Source: Qipengyuania_C sp046254955 (GTDB lineage: Bacteria; Pseudomonadota; Alphaproteobacteria; Sphingomonadales; Sphingomonadaceae). From it: 64,000 bases of DNA. Shown one piece after another: positions 33,728 through 42,703 of the stretch. Location of the stretch: assembly GCF_046254955.1 (NCBI RefSeq), contig NZ_JBJXRG010000002.1, positions 682,001 to 746,000 of the forward strand, read 5' to 3'. Positions within the stretch are counted from its first letter, which is position 1. Each line of letters opens with the position of its first letter. A program made the position numbers and the translations under genes. The notes under the pieces were generated by a model that was given only the letters and a program-made list of their open reading frames with translations, was not told the origin of the DNA and made no database searches.

Positions 33728-34365
33728 CGCATCCACCGATCCTCTACAGCTTCCGGCGTTGTCCGTACGCCATGCGCGCGCGACTGGCATTGTGGATTGC
33801 CGGGATCGATATGATCCTGCGCGAAGTGAAGTTGGCGGACAAACCGCCTGCGTTGCTCGAGATTTCGCCCAAGGGCACTGTGCCGGTGCTGATCTCGGCT
33901 GACGGACCCTTGCTTGACGAGAGCATCGACATCATGCGCTGGGCGCTCGGCCGGAACGACCCCGAGGGTTGGCTGGAAGGCGACGACCGGGAATTGCTCG
34001 AGCTGATCGATGGCCCCTTCAAGCATCATCTTGATCGATACAAATACTCGACGCGCTACGATACCGAACCGCTCGAGCATCGCGCCGCGGCGCTCAAAAT
34101 CCTTCGCGAACTAGATGCTCGGCTCGAACCGCATGGCCAGCTTTGCGGCGAAACGCGCACTCTTGCTGATATGGCCAGCTTCACCTTTATCCGGCAATTC
34201 GCCAACCATGATCGCGCGTGGTTCGACGCGCTCGACTTGCCGCATCTGCATACATGGCTCGACGGGCATCTGAAGTCAGACATCTTCAAGGCAATCATGC
34301 CCAAGTTCGCGCCGTGGAAAGCGGGAGACGAGCCGCTACGCTTCGGCCCCGCGCAGGCCGCCTAG
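33724..34365 (+). CDS. Glutathione S-transferase-like protein with CPYA motif
   Basis: 213 residues starting at a TTG (33724) overlapping the trhO stop; later ATGs would remove the first strand and the redox motif. ILYSFRRCPYAMRARLAL has one Cys in the glutaredoxin-like site, and SPKGTVPVL gives the cis-Pro. C-terminal helices end in KAIMPKFAPWK. It probably acts as a thiol transferase or lyase of Omega or similar type; the substrate is unknown. It is convergent with the LysR gene, and the coding ends overlap by 4 bp. Confidence 0.85.
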   Translation: MTHPPILYSFRRCPYAMRARLALWIAGIDMILREVKLADKPPALLEISPKGTVPVLISADGPLLDESIDIMRWALGRNDPEGWLEGDDRELLELIDGPFKHHLDRYKYSTRYDTEPLEHRAAALKILRELDARLEPHGQLCGETRTLADMASFTFIRQFANHDRAWFDALDLPHLHTWLDGHLKSDIFKAIMPKFAPWKAGDEPLRFGPAQAA

Positions 34366-35261
34366 TTCGACGCCCCAAGGTTCTCGCGCAGCGTATCGAT
34401 CAGCCAGCTCGTCGCCGGACCGGGCCGCATATCGCGCCGCCAGCAAGCACTCAGCGCATAGCCTGCACCGGGCTTCTCGGGCAGATCAAGCGCGACCAGC
34501 CGCCCCTCGGCAATGTCATTCTCGACCATGTGCGTGGGCATATTGCCCCAACCGATCCCCTGCCGGAGCAGGTTATGTTTGGCGCTCAAGTCGCCGAGCC
34601 GCCAGGTCTGCGGACTGAGCACGGCAAATTCCTTGCCTGCCGTCAGGTTAGAGCGATCCGACAGGACGAGCTGGAGATGCTCGCGGCTCTCGCCCGGCTT
34701 CACGTCGCTCTTGGCCAGGGGATGACCCGATACGGCAACCGGTATCAGTTCGATCTCGCCGATCACCTGTCGATCGAGTTCCGGATGATCCGCCACCACC
34801 GGTCCGGCAATGCCGAGCTGGGCATCGCCTTCCAGCACGCATGAAGCGACCGCGCCCAGCCCCTCGATATTGAGCCGCAGGCTGACGGTGGGGAACATGG
34901 CGCGGAACTGCTGCAGCACATTGGCAGCGGCATCGCCCGGCACCATCACATCGAGCACCAGCGATACTTCGCTTTCGAGCCCGGCATGCAGGCTGCGCGC
35001 TTTCGCCAGCAGTGCATCGGCCCGGTCGGCAGTGGCGCGCGCTTCTGGTAAAAGTCCGCGCCCCGCTTCTGTTAGCTGCGGCTTACGCGATCCTTCCCTC
35101 TCGAATAGGGTCACGTCCAGTTGCGCTTCCATCTGGGAGACCCCATAACTGATGACCGAAACCGCGCGGCCCATCGCGCGCGCGGCGCCGCCGAAGCTGC
35201 CCTCTTCCGCCACCGCCAAGAATATCCGCAGCTGGTCGATTGTCGGCTCACCGAGCTTCAT
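34362..35261 (-). CDS. LysR-family transcription regulator
   Basis: 299 residues. The N-terminal winged helix reads IDQLRIFLAVAEEGSFGGAA and AVSVISYGVSQMEAQLDVTL; the rest is a two-lobed inducer domain. It is divergent from the pirin-azoR pair, 103 bp apart, and a 22-bp inverted repeat lies directly before its ATG. It most likely controls that pair and itself (inference). The ligand is unknown. Confidence 0.9.
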   Translation of the reverse strand: MKLGEPTIDQLRIFLAVAEEGSFGGAARAMGRAVSVISYGVSQMEAQLDVTLFEREGSRKPQLTEAGRGLLPEARATADRADALLAKARSLHAGLESEVSLVLDVMVPGDAAANVLQQFRAMFPTVSLRLNIEGLGAVASCVLEGDAQLGIAGPVVADHPELDRQVIGEIELIPVAVSGHPLAKSDVKPGESREHLQLVLSDRSNLTAGKEFAVLSPQTWRLGDLSAKHNLLRQGIGWGNMPTHMVENDIAEGRLVALDLPEKPGAGYALSACWRRDMRPGPATSWLIDTLRENLGASN

Positions 35262-35264
35262 TGT

Positions 35265-35286
35265 TCAAGATATCCGAACATCTTGA
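35265..35286. promoter_or_regulatory. Candidate LysR-type operator
   Basis: TCAAGAT and ATCTTGA form a perfect 7-bp inverted repeat with 8 bp between, and it contains the T-N11-A-type spacing of LysR sites. It starts 4 bp upstream of the LysR ATG and 79 bp from the pirin ATG. Confidence 0.5.
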
Positions 35287-35364
35287 TCATTTTTATCGCA
35301 GTTTCCCGATTATCTCACAAGCCCTATTTCGACGTCACACCGTCACTCCAATGAGAGAACCGAC

Positions 35365-36066
35365 ATGATTGAACACCGCCCTTTCGATAGCCTTGGCTCA
35401 GCCGATCATGGCTGGCTCGATGCCCATCACCACTTCTCGTTTGCCGGATACCACGACCCTTCGCGGGTCAACTGGGGTTCGCTACGCGTGTGGAACGATG
35501 ACACCATCGCACCCGGCACAGGCTTTCCGACGCATCCGCACAACGATATGGAAATCATCACTTACGTGCGCAAAGGAGCGATCACGCATCGCGACAACAT
35601 GGGCAATGAAGGTCGCACCGAAGCGGGCGATGTCCAGGTGATGAGCGCTGGAGACGGCGTCCAGCATTCTGAATACAACCTCGAAGACGAGGAAACAAAG
35701 ATCTTCCAGATCTGGATCATCCCGCAGGAACGCGGCGGCACGCCCAGCTGGGGCGCTCGGCCCTTCCCTAAGGATGACCGCTCCGGACGCTTCGTGCCGC
35801 TAGCCAGCGGTCACGCCAATGATGACGACGCACTGCCCATCCGCACCGATGCCCGCGTGCTCGGCGCGACCGTAAAGGCAGGCGAGACGGTCGAGTATAG
35901 TCCCGGCGATACCGGGCGGCATCTCTATCTCGTGCCTGCCACTGGCAAGATCCGCGTCGGAGATGTCGAAGCCAATGCCCGCGACGGCATCGCGATCACC
36001 CAGATCGCGACGGTTTCCATCACCGCGCTCGAAGACAGCGAACTGGTGCTGGTCGACGCCGCCTGA
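35365..36066 (+). CDS. Pirin family protein (quercetin 2,3-dioxygenase-like)
   Basis: 233 residues in two cupin domains. The N-terminal metal site is complete (THPHNDMEIITYV for two His, then GVQHSEYN for His and Glu). Pirins of this length act as Fe-dependent quercetinases or as redox-sensing cofactors. Next to an azoreductase and under a LysR protein, a role in quinone or flavonoid stress is likely (inference). Confidence 0.9.
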   Translation: MIEHRPFDSLGSADHGWLDAHHHFSFAGYHDPSRVNWGSLRVWNDDTIAPGTGFPTHPHNDMEIITYVRKGAITHRDNMGNEGRTEAGDVQVMSAGDGVQHSEYNLEDEETKIFQIWIIPQERGGTPSWGARPFPKDDRSGRFVPLASGHANDDDALPIRTDARVLGATVKAGETVEYSPGDTGRHLYLVPATGKIRVGDVEANARDGIAITQIATVSITALEDSELVLVDAA

Positions 36067-36142
36067 AGCAAACCCCCTGAGCCGGTCGGGTCTCTCCCCC
36101 TCCCTGCCCGGCCGGCTCCCCTACCGAACAAAGGAAAACCTT

Positions 36143-36733
36143 ATGTCCAAGATCCTCCACATCACTGCCAGCGTTGGCGGCCTTGCATCGGTCTCCCGCA
36201 CGCTCAGCACCAAACTGGCGGCGCAGTTTGCCGAAGAGCGCGGCGCGGAAATCATCGAACGCGATCTCAGCGCGAATGACCTGCCGTTCATCGATGCAGC
36301 GCGCTTCGCCGCCAACGGTACGCCCGGGAATGAGCGCACGCCCGAGCAGGCCGAGCTCGCCGCAATCGGCGATGAACTGATCGCCGAGCTGCAGGCTGCG
36401 GATACGATCGTGTTGGGCATCCCGATCTACAACTTTGGCGTTCCGGCCACCGTCAAGGCATGGGCCGATTTGGTTGCGCGCGCGGGAACGACGTTCAAAT
36501 ACACCCCCGAGGGCCCAGTCGGCCTGCTCAAGGGCAAGCAGGCCTACATCGCGGTCGCTTCGGGCGGCACGAAGGTCGATAGCGAGATGGATTTCATGAC
36601 CCCGTGGCTGCGCCAATTCCTTGGGTTTATCGGCATCGAAACCGCCGGAGTGGTTGCAGCTGACCAGCTTATGGCCACCGGGCAAGACAGGATCGAACAG
36701 GCCACCGCCGAAGTCGAGCGACTGGCCGCCTGA
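36143..36733 (+). CDS. azoR: FMN-dependent NADH-azoreductase / quinone reductase
   Basis: 196 residues from the ATG at 36143, behind AAAGGA. The flavodoxin-like fold shows the FMN loop near VSRTLS, and the IPIYNFGVPATVKAWADLVAR and YIAVASGGT segments are typical of AzoR. It reduces quinones and azo dyes by two electrons. It is 76 bp downstream of pirin in the same direction. Confidence 0.92.
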   Translation: MSKILHITASVGGLASVSRTLSTKLAAQFAEERGAEIIERDLSANDLPFIDAARFAANGTPGNERTPEQAELAAIGDELIAELQAADTIVLGIPIYNFGVPATVKAWADLVARAGTTFKYTPEGPVGLLKGKQAYIAVASGGTKVDSEMDFMTPWLRQFLGFIGIETAGVVAADQLMATGQDRIEQATAEVERLAA

Positions 36734-36765
36734 TCTGCGGTTCCGTTACGACAGGGTGCCGGAGC

Positions 36766-39078
36766 CTAGCGCTTCGGCACCTTTGTCTTGAGCTCTTCCA
36801 GCCAGATATCGGCGACCGCGTCACTTGGCGCGCGCCAGTCCCCGCGCGGCGAGAGCGCCCCGCCCGCGCTGACCTTCGGTCCATTAGGCAAGGCGCTGCG
36901 TTTGAACTGACTGAAACCGAAGAAGCGCTGGAGGAACTTCTCGAGCCATTTGGTGATTGTCGCGAGGTCGTATTCGTTCTTCGCGTCGTCCGGGAAATCG
37001 GCGGGCCAAAGCCCCGATTGCGCATCCTTCCATGCCTGCCATGCCAAAAAAGCAACCTTGCTCGGCCGCTGACCGTAACGGATGACGTGGTGGAGGAAGA
37101 AGTCGTTTAGCTCGTAGGGGCCGATGATGCTCTCGGTGCTCTGGATCGTGCCATCGGCATCGGCAGGGACAAGCTCGGGTGAAATCTCGGTATCGAGGAT
37201 CGAGAGCAGCACCTCATCTGTTACCGGATCAAACTGGTCGGTGCGCGTCGCCCAGCGGATCAGGTACTGGATCAGCGTTTTGGGCACGCCGGCGTTCACC
37301 CCGTAATGGCTCATGTGGTCGCCGACCCCATAGGTACACCAGCCCAGCGCCAGTTCGGAAAGATCGCCTGTGCCGATCACCCATCCGCCGTGCTGCCCGG
37401 CAAGGCGGAAGAGGTAATCGGTCCTCAGCCCCGCCTGCACATTCTCGAAGGTCGTATCGTAGACCGGCTCGCCGTCCGCAAAAGCATGGCCGATATTCTC
37501 GAGCATCAGGCGCGCGGTCGGCTTGATGTCGATCTCCTCGGCGGTGATACCTATCGCCTTCATCAGCTTCCAGGCGTTGGACTTGGTACCTTCGGAGGTG
37601 GCGAAGCCGGGCATGGTGTAGCCGCGAATGGTGGTGCGCGGCAGGCCGAGCCGATCGCAGCTCTTTGCCGCTACAATCAGCGCATGGGTGGAATCGAGAC
37701 CGCCCGAGATGCCGATCACCAGGCTTTTTGGCCTGGTCGCCTCGATCCGCCGCGTCAGGCCATCGACCTGGATATTGAAGGCCTCGAAGCAATCCTCATC
37801 GAGCTTATGCAGGCGATTGGGCACGAAAGGAAAGCGTCGGATCGGCCGGATCACGTCCTGCGCTGCCATCGGTTCGTGCGAAAACTCCACTGTTCGGAAA
37901 GAGTCCTCGGGCCGGCCCGCTGCCTCGGCGGCATCGTTGAATGTCTGCATGCGCGAGCGCTCGGAAAGGATTCGTTCGCAGTCGATATCGGCGATGCAAA
38001 GCTCGGGATGGAGCGAGAAGCGTTCACTTTCGGCCAGCAGATCGCCCAGCTCGTAGATCATGCCCTGCCCGTCCCACGCTAAATCGGTGGTGCTCTCTCC
38101 ATGACCCGCCGCGGAATAGACATAGGCTGCCACAGCGCGGGCGCTTTGCGCGCGGCTCAGCAAATGTCGCTCGTCCGATTTTCCGATGGTGATGTTGGAG
38201 GCAGAGAGATTGGCGAGGATCGTTGCCCCGGCGAGCGCGCCCAAGGTTGAAGGCGGATTGGGCGCCCAATAGTCCTCGCAAATCTCGGCAAAGATGCGCA
38301 AACCGGGATTATCCTTGGCAGCGAAGATCAGATCAGTTCCAAAAGGCACGTCCTCACCATTGATGCGGATCGTCAGCCCCTGGATCGAGCGACCGTTGGC
38401 GAACCAGCGCTTCTCGTAGAACTCGCGGTAGTTGGGCAGGAAACTTTTGGGTACGACCCCCATCAGGCGGCCATGCGCGATGAACAAGGCGCAGTTGTAG
38501 ATCCTTCCATTGCGGCGCAGCGGCGCTCCCACCAGCAGCACAGGCCGCAAGCCGGCGCTTGCAGAGACCAACTTCCCGACTGCATCTTCCGCCGCATCGA
38601 GCAGTGCCGACTGGAGGTGCAAGTCATCGAGCGCGTAGGACGAGATGCATAACTCGGGATAAACCAGCAGGTCCACCGAATGCTTATCAGCCGCCCTGGC
38701 TTCCTCCAGTATCCCGCCAAGGTTGTAAGCGATATCCGCAGTGCGCACGCGCGGCGTACTTGTGGCGACGCGCACAAAACCGTGGGTTGAAGGGGAGTGG
38801 AATCCTACGCTATCGCCGCGATTCCTGATCTTAGTTTTCGAACCAGCACCCGAGCCCATTTCGTCCGGTTCCATCCAGTCTGAAACGCTGCAAATACCAA
38901 GCTCTTCCAATCGTTTCTGGACCGAAGCCCGCGCGATCTTGCCGCGTTTTTCCCAGCCATAGACCGTCCGGCTCGGCCATGGTTTCGGCTTCCCGAAACG
39001 TTGACCAAATTCCTCTGCCGAAAGCGGCGGCTCTTGCGCCTCGCGCCAGCTACGAATCTTTGCTCCAGCTTTGTGCAT
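36766..39078 (-). CDS. nadE: Glutamine-dependent NAD+ synthetase with N-terminal HTH extension
   Basis: 770 residues, about 90 longer than the usual form. Residues from about 93 (FHSPSTHGFVRVA) to 380 are the nitrilase-type glutaminase, with VYPELC, KSFLPNYREF and the Cys in EICEDYW. The C-terminal synthetase has the P-loop GISGGLDST and GTGDLSELALGW. It amidates NaAD to NAD+. The first 70 residues look like an XRE-type helix-turn-helix (IRSWREAQEPPLSAEEFGQR, then SRTVYGWEKRGKI, then RLEELGI). An internal ATG (Met74, 38859) could give the normal enzyme, but the frame is open through both parts. HTH and enzyme are therefore fused, or share one frame with two starts. Confidence 0.9.
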   Translation of the reverse strand: MHKAGAKIRSWREAQEPPLSAEEFGQRFGKPKPWPSRTVYGWEKRGKIARASVQKRLEELGICSVSDWMEPDEMGSGAGSKTKIRNRGDSVGFHSPSTHGFVRVATSTPRVRTADIAYNLGGILEEARAADKHSVDLLVYPELCISSYALDDLHLQSALLDAAEDAVGKLVSASAGLRPVLLVGAPLRRNGRIYNCALFIAHGRLMGVVPKSFLPNYREFYEKRWFANGRSIQGLTIRINGEDVPFGTDLIFAAKDNPGLRIFAEICEDYWAPNPPSTLGALAGATILANLSASNITIGKSDERHLLSRAQSARAVAAYVYSAAGHGESTTDLAWDGQGMIYELGDLLAESERFSLHPELCIADIDCERILSERSRMQTFNDAAEAAGRPEDSFRTVEFSHEPMAAQDVIRPIRRFPFVPNRLHKLDEDCFEAFNIQVDGLTRRIEATRPKSLVIGISGGLDSTHALIVAAKSCDRLGLPRTTIRGYTMPGFATSEGTKSNAWKLMKAIGITAEEIDIKPTARLMLENIGHAFADGEPVYDTTFENVQAGLRTDYLFRLAGQHGGWVIGTGDLSELALGWCTYGVGDHMSHYGVNAGVPKTLIQYLIRWATRTDQFDPVTDEVLLSILDTEISPELVPADADGTIQSTESIIGPYELNDFFLHHVIRYGQRPSKVAFLAWQAWKDAQSGLWPADFPDDAKNEYDLATITKWLEKFLQRFFGFSQFKRSALPNGPKVSAGGALSPRGDWRAPSDAVADIWLEELKTKVPKR

Positions 39079-39116
39079 GTTCGTCTAGTATCCCAAAAGG
39101 ATACTCCACGCAAGAT

Positions 39117-40130
39117 CTATGCAGCGAGCAGCGTTTCGGCGCTGGGGCTTTCCTCCAGCAGCTCGAGCAGCAGTCTTTCACCGCCGGTGAGCCAGCGGGT
39201 TGCGCGAGGGACCCGTGCAGTCTCACGCCATCCTTCCTGCCGCTCGACAAGCTCAATCACCGCCGGATGGATATAGCTCCTTCGGGTCACGGCAGGCGTG
39301 TTACCCAATTTCTCGGCAACGCATTCGAGCAAGGCCTTGATCGGCATCTGCCCCTCACCTGCACGCAAGCATTCGAGCGCCATGACGCTGGCATGCCACG
39401 TTCGGAAATTCTTGGCAGTGAAGCGCGCACCCATCGCTTCTGCAAGGTAATTATTGACGTCGCTCGATGCGACTTCCTGCACGGCGCCATCTTCATCGAC
39501 ATATTTGAAAAGATGCTGCCCTGGCAAATCCTGCATCCGCCGCACCATGCGCGCGAGCGACCCATCGGTCAGTGTCACTTCGCGGGCAATTCCCGACTTG
39601 CCTTTGTAGCGCAGGCGCAGGGTCTTCCCGGTCAGCTCCAAATGACGGCGGCGCAGCGTGGTCGCACCGAAGCTCTTGTTGGCCTTGGCATAGCCTTCAT
39701 TACCAACGCGTATCGCGCCCAGGTCCAGAAGGCGCACGACGCTGGCTACGGCGCGCTGCCAGGTCAGGCTCCGTCCCTCGATGTCTTCCTCGACCCGCTT
39801 GCGCACGAGCGGCAACAGCCGCCCGAATTCGGCGCAGCCATCGAACTTCTCGCCCTCACGAGCGGCGCGAAAATCTGGATGGTAGCGATATTGCTTGCGG
39901 CCGCGGGCATCGATGCCCGTCGCCAGGATATGGCCATTGGATGCCGGACAGAACCACGCGTCGGTATAGGCCGGCGGCAACGCAACCGCATTGAGGCGGC
40001 GTTTTTCGGCGCGATCGGTGATCAAGTGGCCCTTGGGATCGTAATAGGCCCAGCCCTTGCCCGCGCGCTTTCGCGTGATCCCGGGAAGATCATCATCAAT
40101 GTAGATCAGCTTGGAAGCGAGTGAAGCCAT
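39117..40130 (-). CDS. DNA topoisomerase IB (poxvirus-like)
   Basis: 337 residues, typical of bacterial TopIB. The N-terminal domain has GWAYYDPKGHLI. The catalytic part shows VGNEGYAKANKSFGATTL, RYKGKSGI, the FRTWHAS motif and the nucleophile in TRRSYIHP. It relaxes positive and negative supercoils through a 3'-phosphotyrosine. It is found in many Sphingomonadales and is not essential elsewhere. It lies 38 bp upstream (in its own direction) of the nadE start. Confidence 0.93.
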   Translation of the reverse strand: MASLASKLIYIDDDLPGITRKRAGKGWAYYDPKGHLITDRAEKRRLNAVALPPAYTDAWFCPASNGHILATGIDARGRKQYRYHPDFRAAREGEKFDGCAEFGRLLPLVRKRVEEDIEGRSLTWQRAVASVVRLLDLGAIRVGNEGYAKANKSFGATTLRRRHLELTGKTLRLRYKGKSGIAREVTLTDGSLARMVRRMQDLPGQHLFKYVDEDGAVQEVASSDVNNYLAEAMGARFTAKNFRTWHASVMALECLRAGEGQMPIKALLECVAEKLGNTPAVTRRSYIHPAVIELVERQEGWRETARVPRATRWLTGGERLLLELLEESPSAETLLAA

Positions 40131-40219
40131 GAATGCTAAACATCCCCCATCGCTTGCAGTTCCGTAACTAAGTTGCCATTTGAGACGAACCGTTGAAGCA
40201 AGCTGTTGAAGGAAGTCTC

Positions 40220-41071
40220 TTGGCTGAAGAATATACCCCGCCCGAAGTCTGGACCTATGACAAGGAAAGCGGCGGTCGCTTCGCTTCCATAAACCGGCCC
40301 ACCGCCGGTGCGCGCGAAGAGAAAGACCTTCCGGTCGGCGAGCATCCCTTCCAGCTCTATTCGCTCGGCACCCCCAATGGGGTGAAAGCCACGATCATGT
40401 TCGAGGAGCTGCTCGAGCTTGGCCACACGGGCGCTGAGTACGATGCCTGGATCGTGAATATCGGCGAAGGGCAGCAGTTCACCTCCGGCTTTGTCGATGC
40501 CAATCCCAATTCCAAGATCCCGACACTCGTGGATCACAGCGGCGACAAGCCTTTCCGGATCTTCGAATCCGGCGCGATCCTAGTCCACCTCGCTGAAAAG
40601 TTCGGCGAATACCTGCCGACCGATGCGGCCAAGCGCGCGGAAACCTTCAGCTGGTTGTTCTGGCAAGTGGGCAGCGGGCCTTTCATCGGCGGCGGCTTCG
40701 GCCATTTCTATGCTTATGCGCCCGAGAAGATCGAATACGCGATCAACCGTTATTCGATGGAAACCAAGCGCATCTTCGACGTCGCGGACAAGCGCCTCGC
40801 GGAATCGCGCTTCCTCGCAGGCGACGATTATACGATCGCTGATATGGCCAATTACCCTTGGCTTGCGCCGTTCATCTACGGCGGCATCTACAACGAGGCC
40901 CGTACCTTCCTTTCGATCCACGAGTACAAGAACGTCGAGCGCTGGGTTCATGAGATATCCGAGCGCCCCGGCGTGAAGCGCGGACGGATCGTCAACAAGA
41001 CCTGGGGCGAGGAAGAATCGCAGCTTGCCGAGCGCCATTCGGCGGCGGATTTTGAAGGCAAGAACGTCTAG
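40220..41071 (+). CDS. yghU: Glutathione-dependent disulfide-bond oxidoreductase YghU
   Basis: 283 residues from a TTG at 40220, 5 nt behind AAGGAAG; this start matches the N-terminus of the E. coli protein (YTPPEVWTYDKESGGRF). LYSLGTPNGVKATIMFEELL, NPNSKIPTLVDHSG and FESGAILVHLAEKFG are hallmarks of this GST subfamily, which binds two glutathiones and reduces disulfides. A TTG at 40193 is an alternative. Confidence 0.93.
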   Translation: MAEEYTPPEVWTYDKESGGRFASINRPTAGAREEKDLPVGEHPFQLYSLGTPNGVKATIMFEELLELGHTGAEYDAWIVNIGEGQQFTSGFVDANPNSKIPTLVDHSGDKPFRIFESGAILVHLAEKFGEYLPTDAAKRAETFSWLFWQVGSGPFIGGGFGHFYAYAPEKIEYAINRYSMETKRIFDVADKRLAESRFLAGDDYTIADMANYPWLAPFIYGGIYNEARTFLSIHEYKNVERWVHEISERPGVKRGRIVNKTWGEEESQLAERHSAADFEGKNV

Positions 41072-41152
41072 TTGCCAGGCAAGTCGCGAGGCGAGTTTCG
41101 CTTGACACCTACCCAGTCTTACCGTCGGTTGCGGGCATGAGAGCACTGCATA

Positions 41153-42526
41153 TTGTCTAGCGATCCGCGCCACTTCAAGGTCGGAGAGAAAATCGGCTAC
41201 GGCATGGGCGACCTAGCCTCGTCGCTCTACGTCAATTTCTTCAATATCTACCTGCTATATTTCTTCGTCGAGTTGGGCGGCGTCGCTCCCGCCGCAATGG
41301 CATTGATGCTGCTGCTGACGAAGATGTTCGACGCGGTAACAGATCCCGTGATGGGTGCGATCGGCGACCGGACGCGCACGCGTTGGGGCCGCTACCGGCC
41401 GTACCTCCTGTGGGGCGCAGTACCTTTCGGTCTGTTCGGTGCCGCGATCTTCGCCGCGCCCGATCTTGAACCCGGATCAATGCTGGCATGGGCCTATGTA
41501 ACCTACATACTGACCATGATCGCTTACACTGCGACCAATGTGCCATATTCGGCGCTGATGGGCGTGGTTTCAGCCAGCGCCGATATCCGCTCCTCATTCG
41601 CGACCTATCGGATGGTGTTTTCCGCGCTCGCGGTTGTCGGGGTAGCTATTGTCGCAACGACCATGGTTCGCGAGCTCGGTGCGGGTGACGAGCGCGAGGG
41701 GATCATGCTGACAATGTTCTTCCTCGCGGCGATCGCGACCGTGAGCTTGTTGATAGCTTTTGCGGCCAGCAAGGAGCGGATCCCGCCGGCGACCACCAAC
41801 GGACGGATCATCGACGATCTCAAGGTGCTGGTGACGACCCCTGCATGGATCGCGGTAGCCATCGCAGCGACTCTTACTCCAGTTGCACTGGCCTCGCGCG
41901 GAAGCAGCGCATTGTTCTGGTTCCGCTATGTCGCGAACGACAGTGGTGAACCCGTGTTCGCCTTCCTTGATCGGATCGGCCTCTTTTACACTGCTTTTGC
42001 CATCGGACAGCTGGTCGGCGTCATACTGGCAGGCGCGTTGACCAAGAAGTTTAGCAAGGCACATCTGTTGATCGCTGCCGGAGTCCTCAAAGTCATTGCC
42101 ATCGTGATTTTCGACATGGTTCCGGTGGACGCGATCTGGCCGCAAACCTTCGCGCAAATTTTCGTCGGCGTGGGGCTCGGCATGATGATGGTGCTGGCCT
42201 ATTCGATGTTCACCGACATTGCCGAGTACATCGAATGGCAAAGCGGCCGGCAGATGACCGGATTGGCTGTGTCAGGCGCGGTTTTCGCGATCAAAACCGG
42301 CATTGCCTTCGGTCTTGCCCTGCCCGGCTTCCTCTTCGCACTAACCGGGTTCGTTCCGGGAGAGATCCAGAACGAGGAAGCGCGCTGGGGTATCGACCTG
42401 GCCTTCGCTGTCGTTCCCGGAGCTATCATTATCCCAGCAGGCCTTGTGATGCTGTTCTACAAGTTGGATCGCAAGACAATGGCCGCGCTGGAGGCCGATC
42501 TCATTGAACGGCGCGCCTCGGTATAG
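41153..42526 (+). CDS. GPH-family (MelB-like) sugar:cation symporter
   Basis: 457 residues with about 12 hydrophobic segments. FKVGEKIGYGMGDLASSLYV and TKMFDAVTDPVMGAIGDRTR are characteristic of the glycoside-pentoside-hexuronide transporters, with the Asp residues that bind the cation. The substrate may be a sugar or glycoside; nothing nearby indicates which. The start is a TTG at 41153. The next gene is tRNA-Gln. Confidence 0.88.
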   Translation: MSSDPRHFKVGEKIGYGMGDLASSLYVNFFNIYLLYFFVELGGVAPAAMALMLLLTKMFDAVTDPVMGAIGDRTRTRWGRYRPYLLWGAVPFGLFGAAIFAAPDLEPGSMLAWAYVTYILTMIAYTATNVPYSALMGVVSASADIRSSFATYRMVFSALAVVGVAIVATTMVRELGAGDEREGIMLTMFFLAAIATVSLLIAFAASKERIPPATTNGRIIDDLKVLVTTPAWIAVAIAATLTPVALASRGSSALFWFRYVANDSGEPVFAFLDRIGLFYTAFAIGQLVGVILAGALTKKFSKAHLLIAAGVLKVIAIVIFDMVPVDAIWPQTFAQIFVGVGLGMMMVLAYSMFTDIAEYIEWQSGRQMTGLAVSGAVFAIKTGIAFGLALPGFLFALTGFVPGEIQNEEARWGIDLAFAVVPGAIIIPAGLVMLFYKLDRKTMAALEADLIERRASV

Positions 42527-42604
42527 CGCGCAAATTCTTCCCGCTTTACCCTTCCCTTTCGTGACGCGCGCGTTATAGGAGCGCCCGCACCACGCGGTGC
42601 ATGC

Positions 42605-42679
42605 TGGGGTGTGGCCAAGTGGTAAGGCACCGGTTTTTGGTATCGGCATTCGCAGGTTCGATCCCTGCCACCCCAGCCA
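42605..42679 (+). tRNA. tRNA-Gln (TTG)
   Basis: A 75-nt cloverleaf. Acceptor TGGGGTG pairs with CACCCCA, anticodon stem CCGGT/ATCGG holds loop TTTTGGT (anticodon TTG), the T-arm is GCAGG-TTCGATC-CCTGC, and CCA is encoded after G. Confidence 0.96.
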
Positions 42680-42703
42680 TCCTTCCCGACGATGCAAACC
42701 TGC

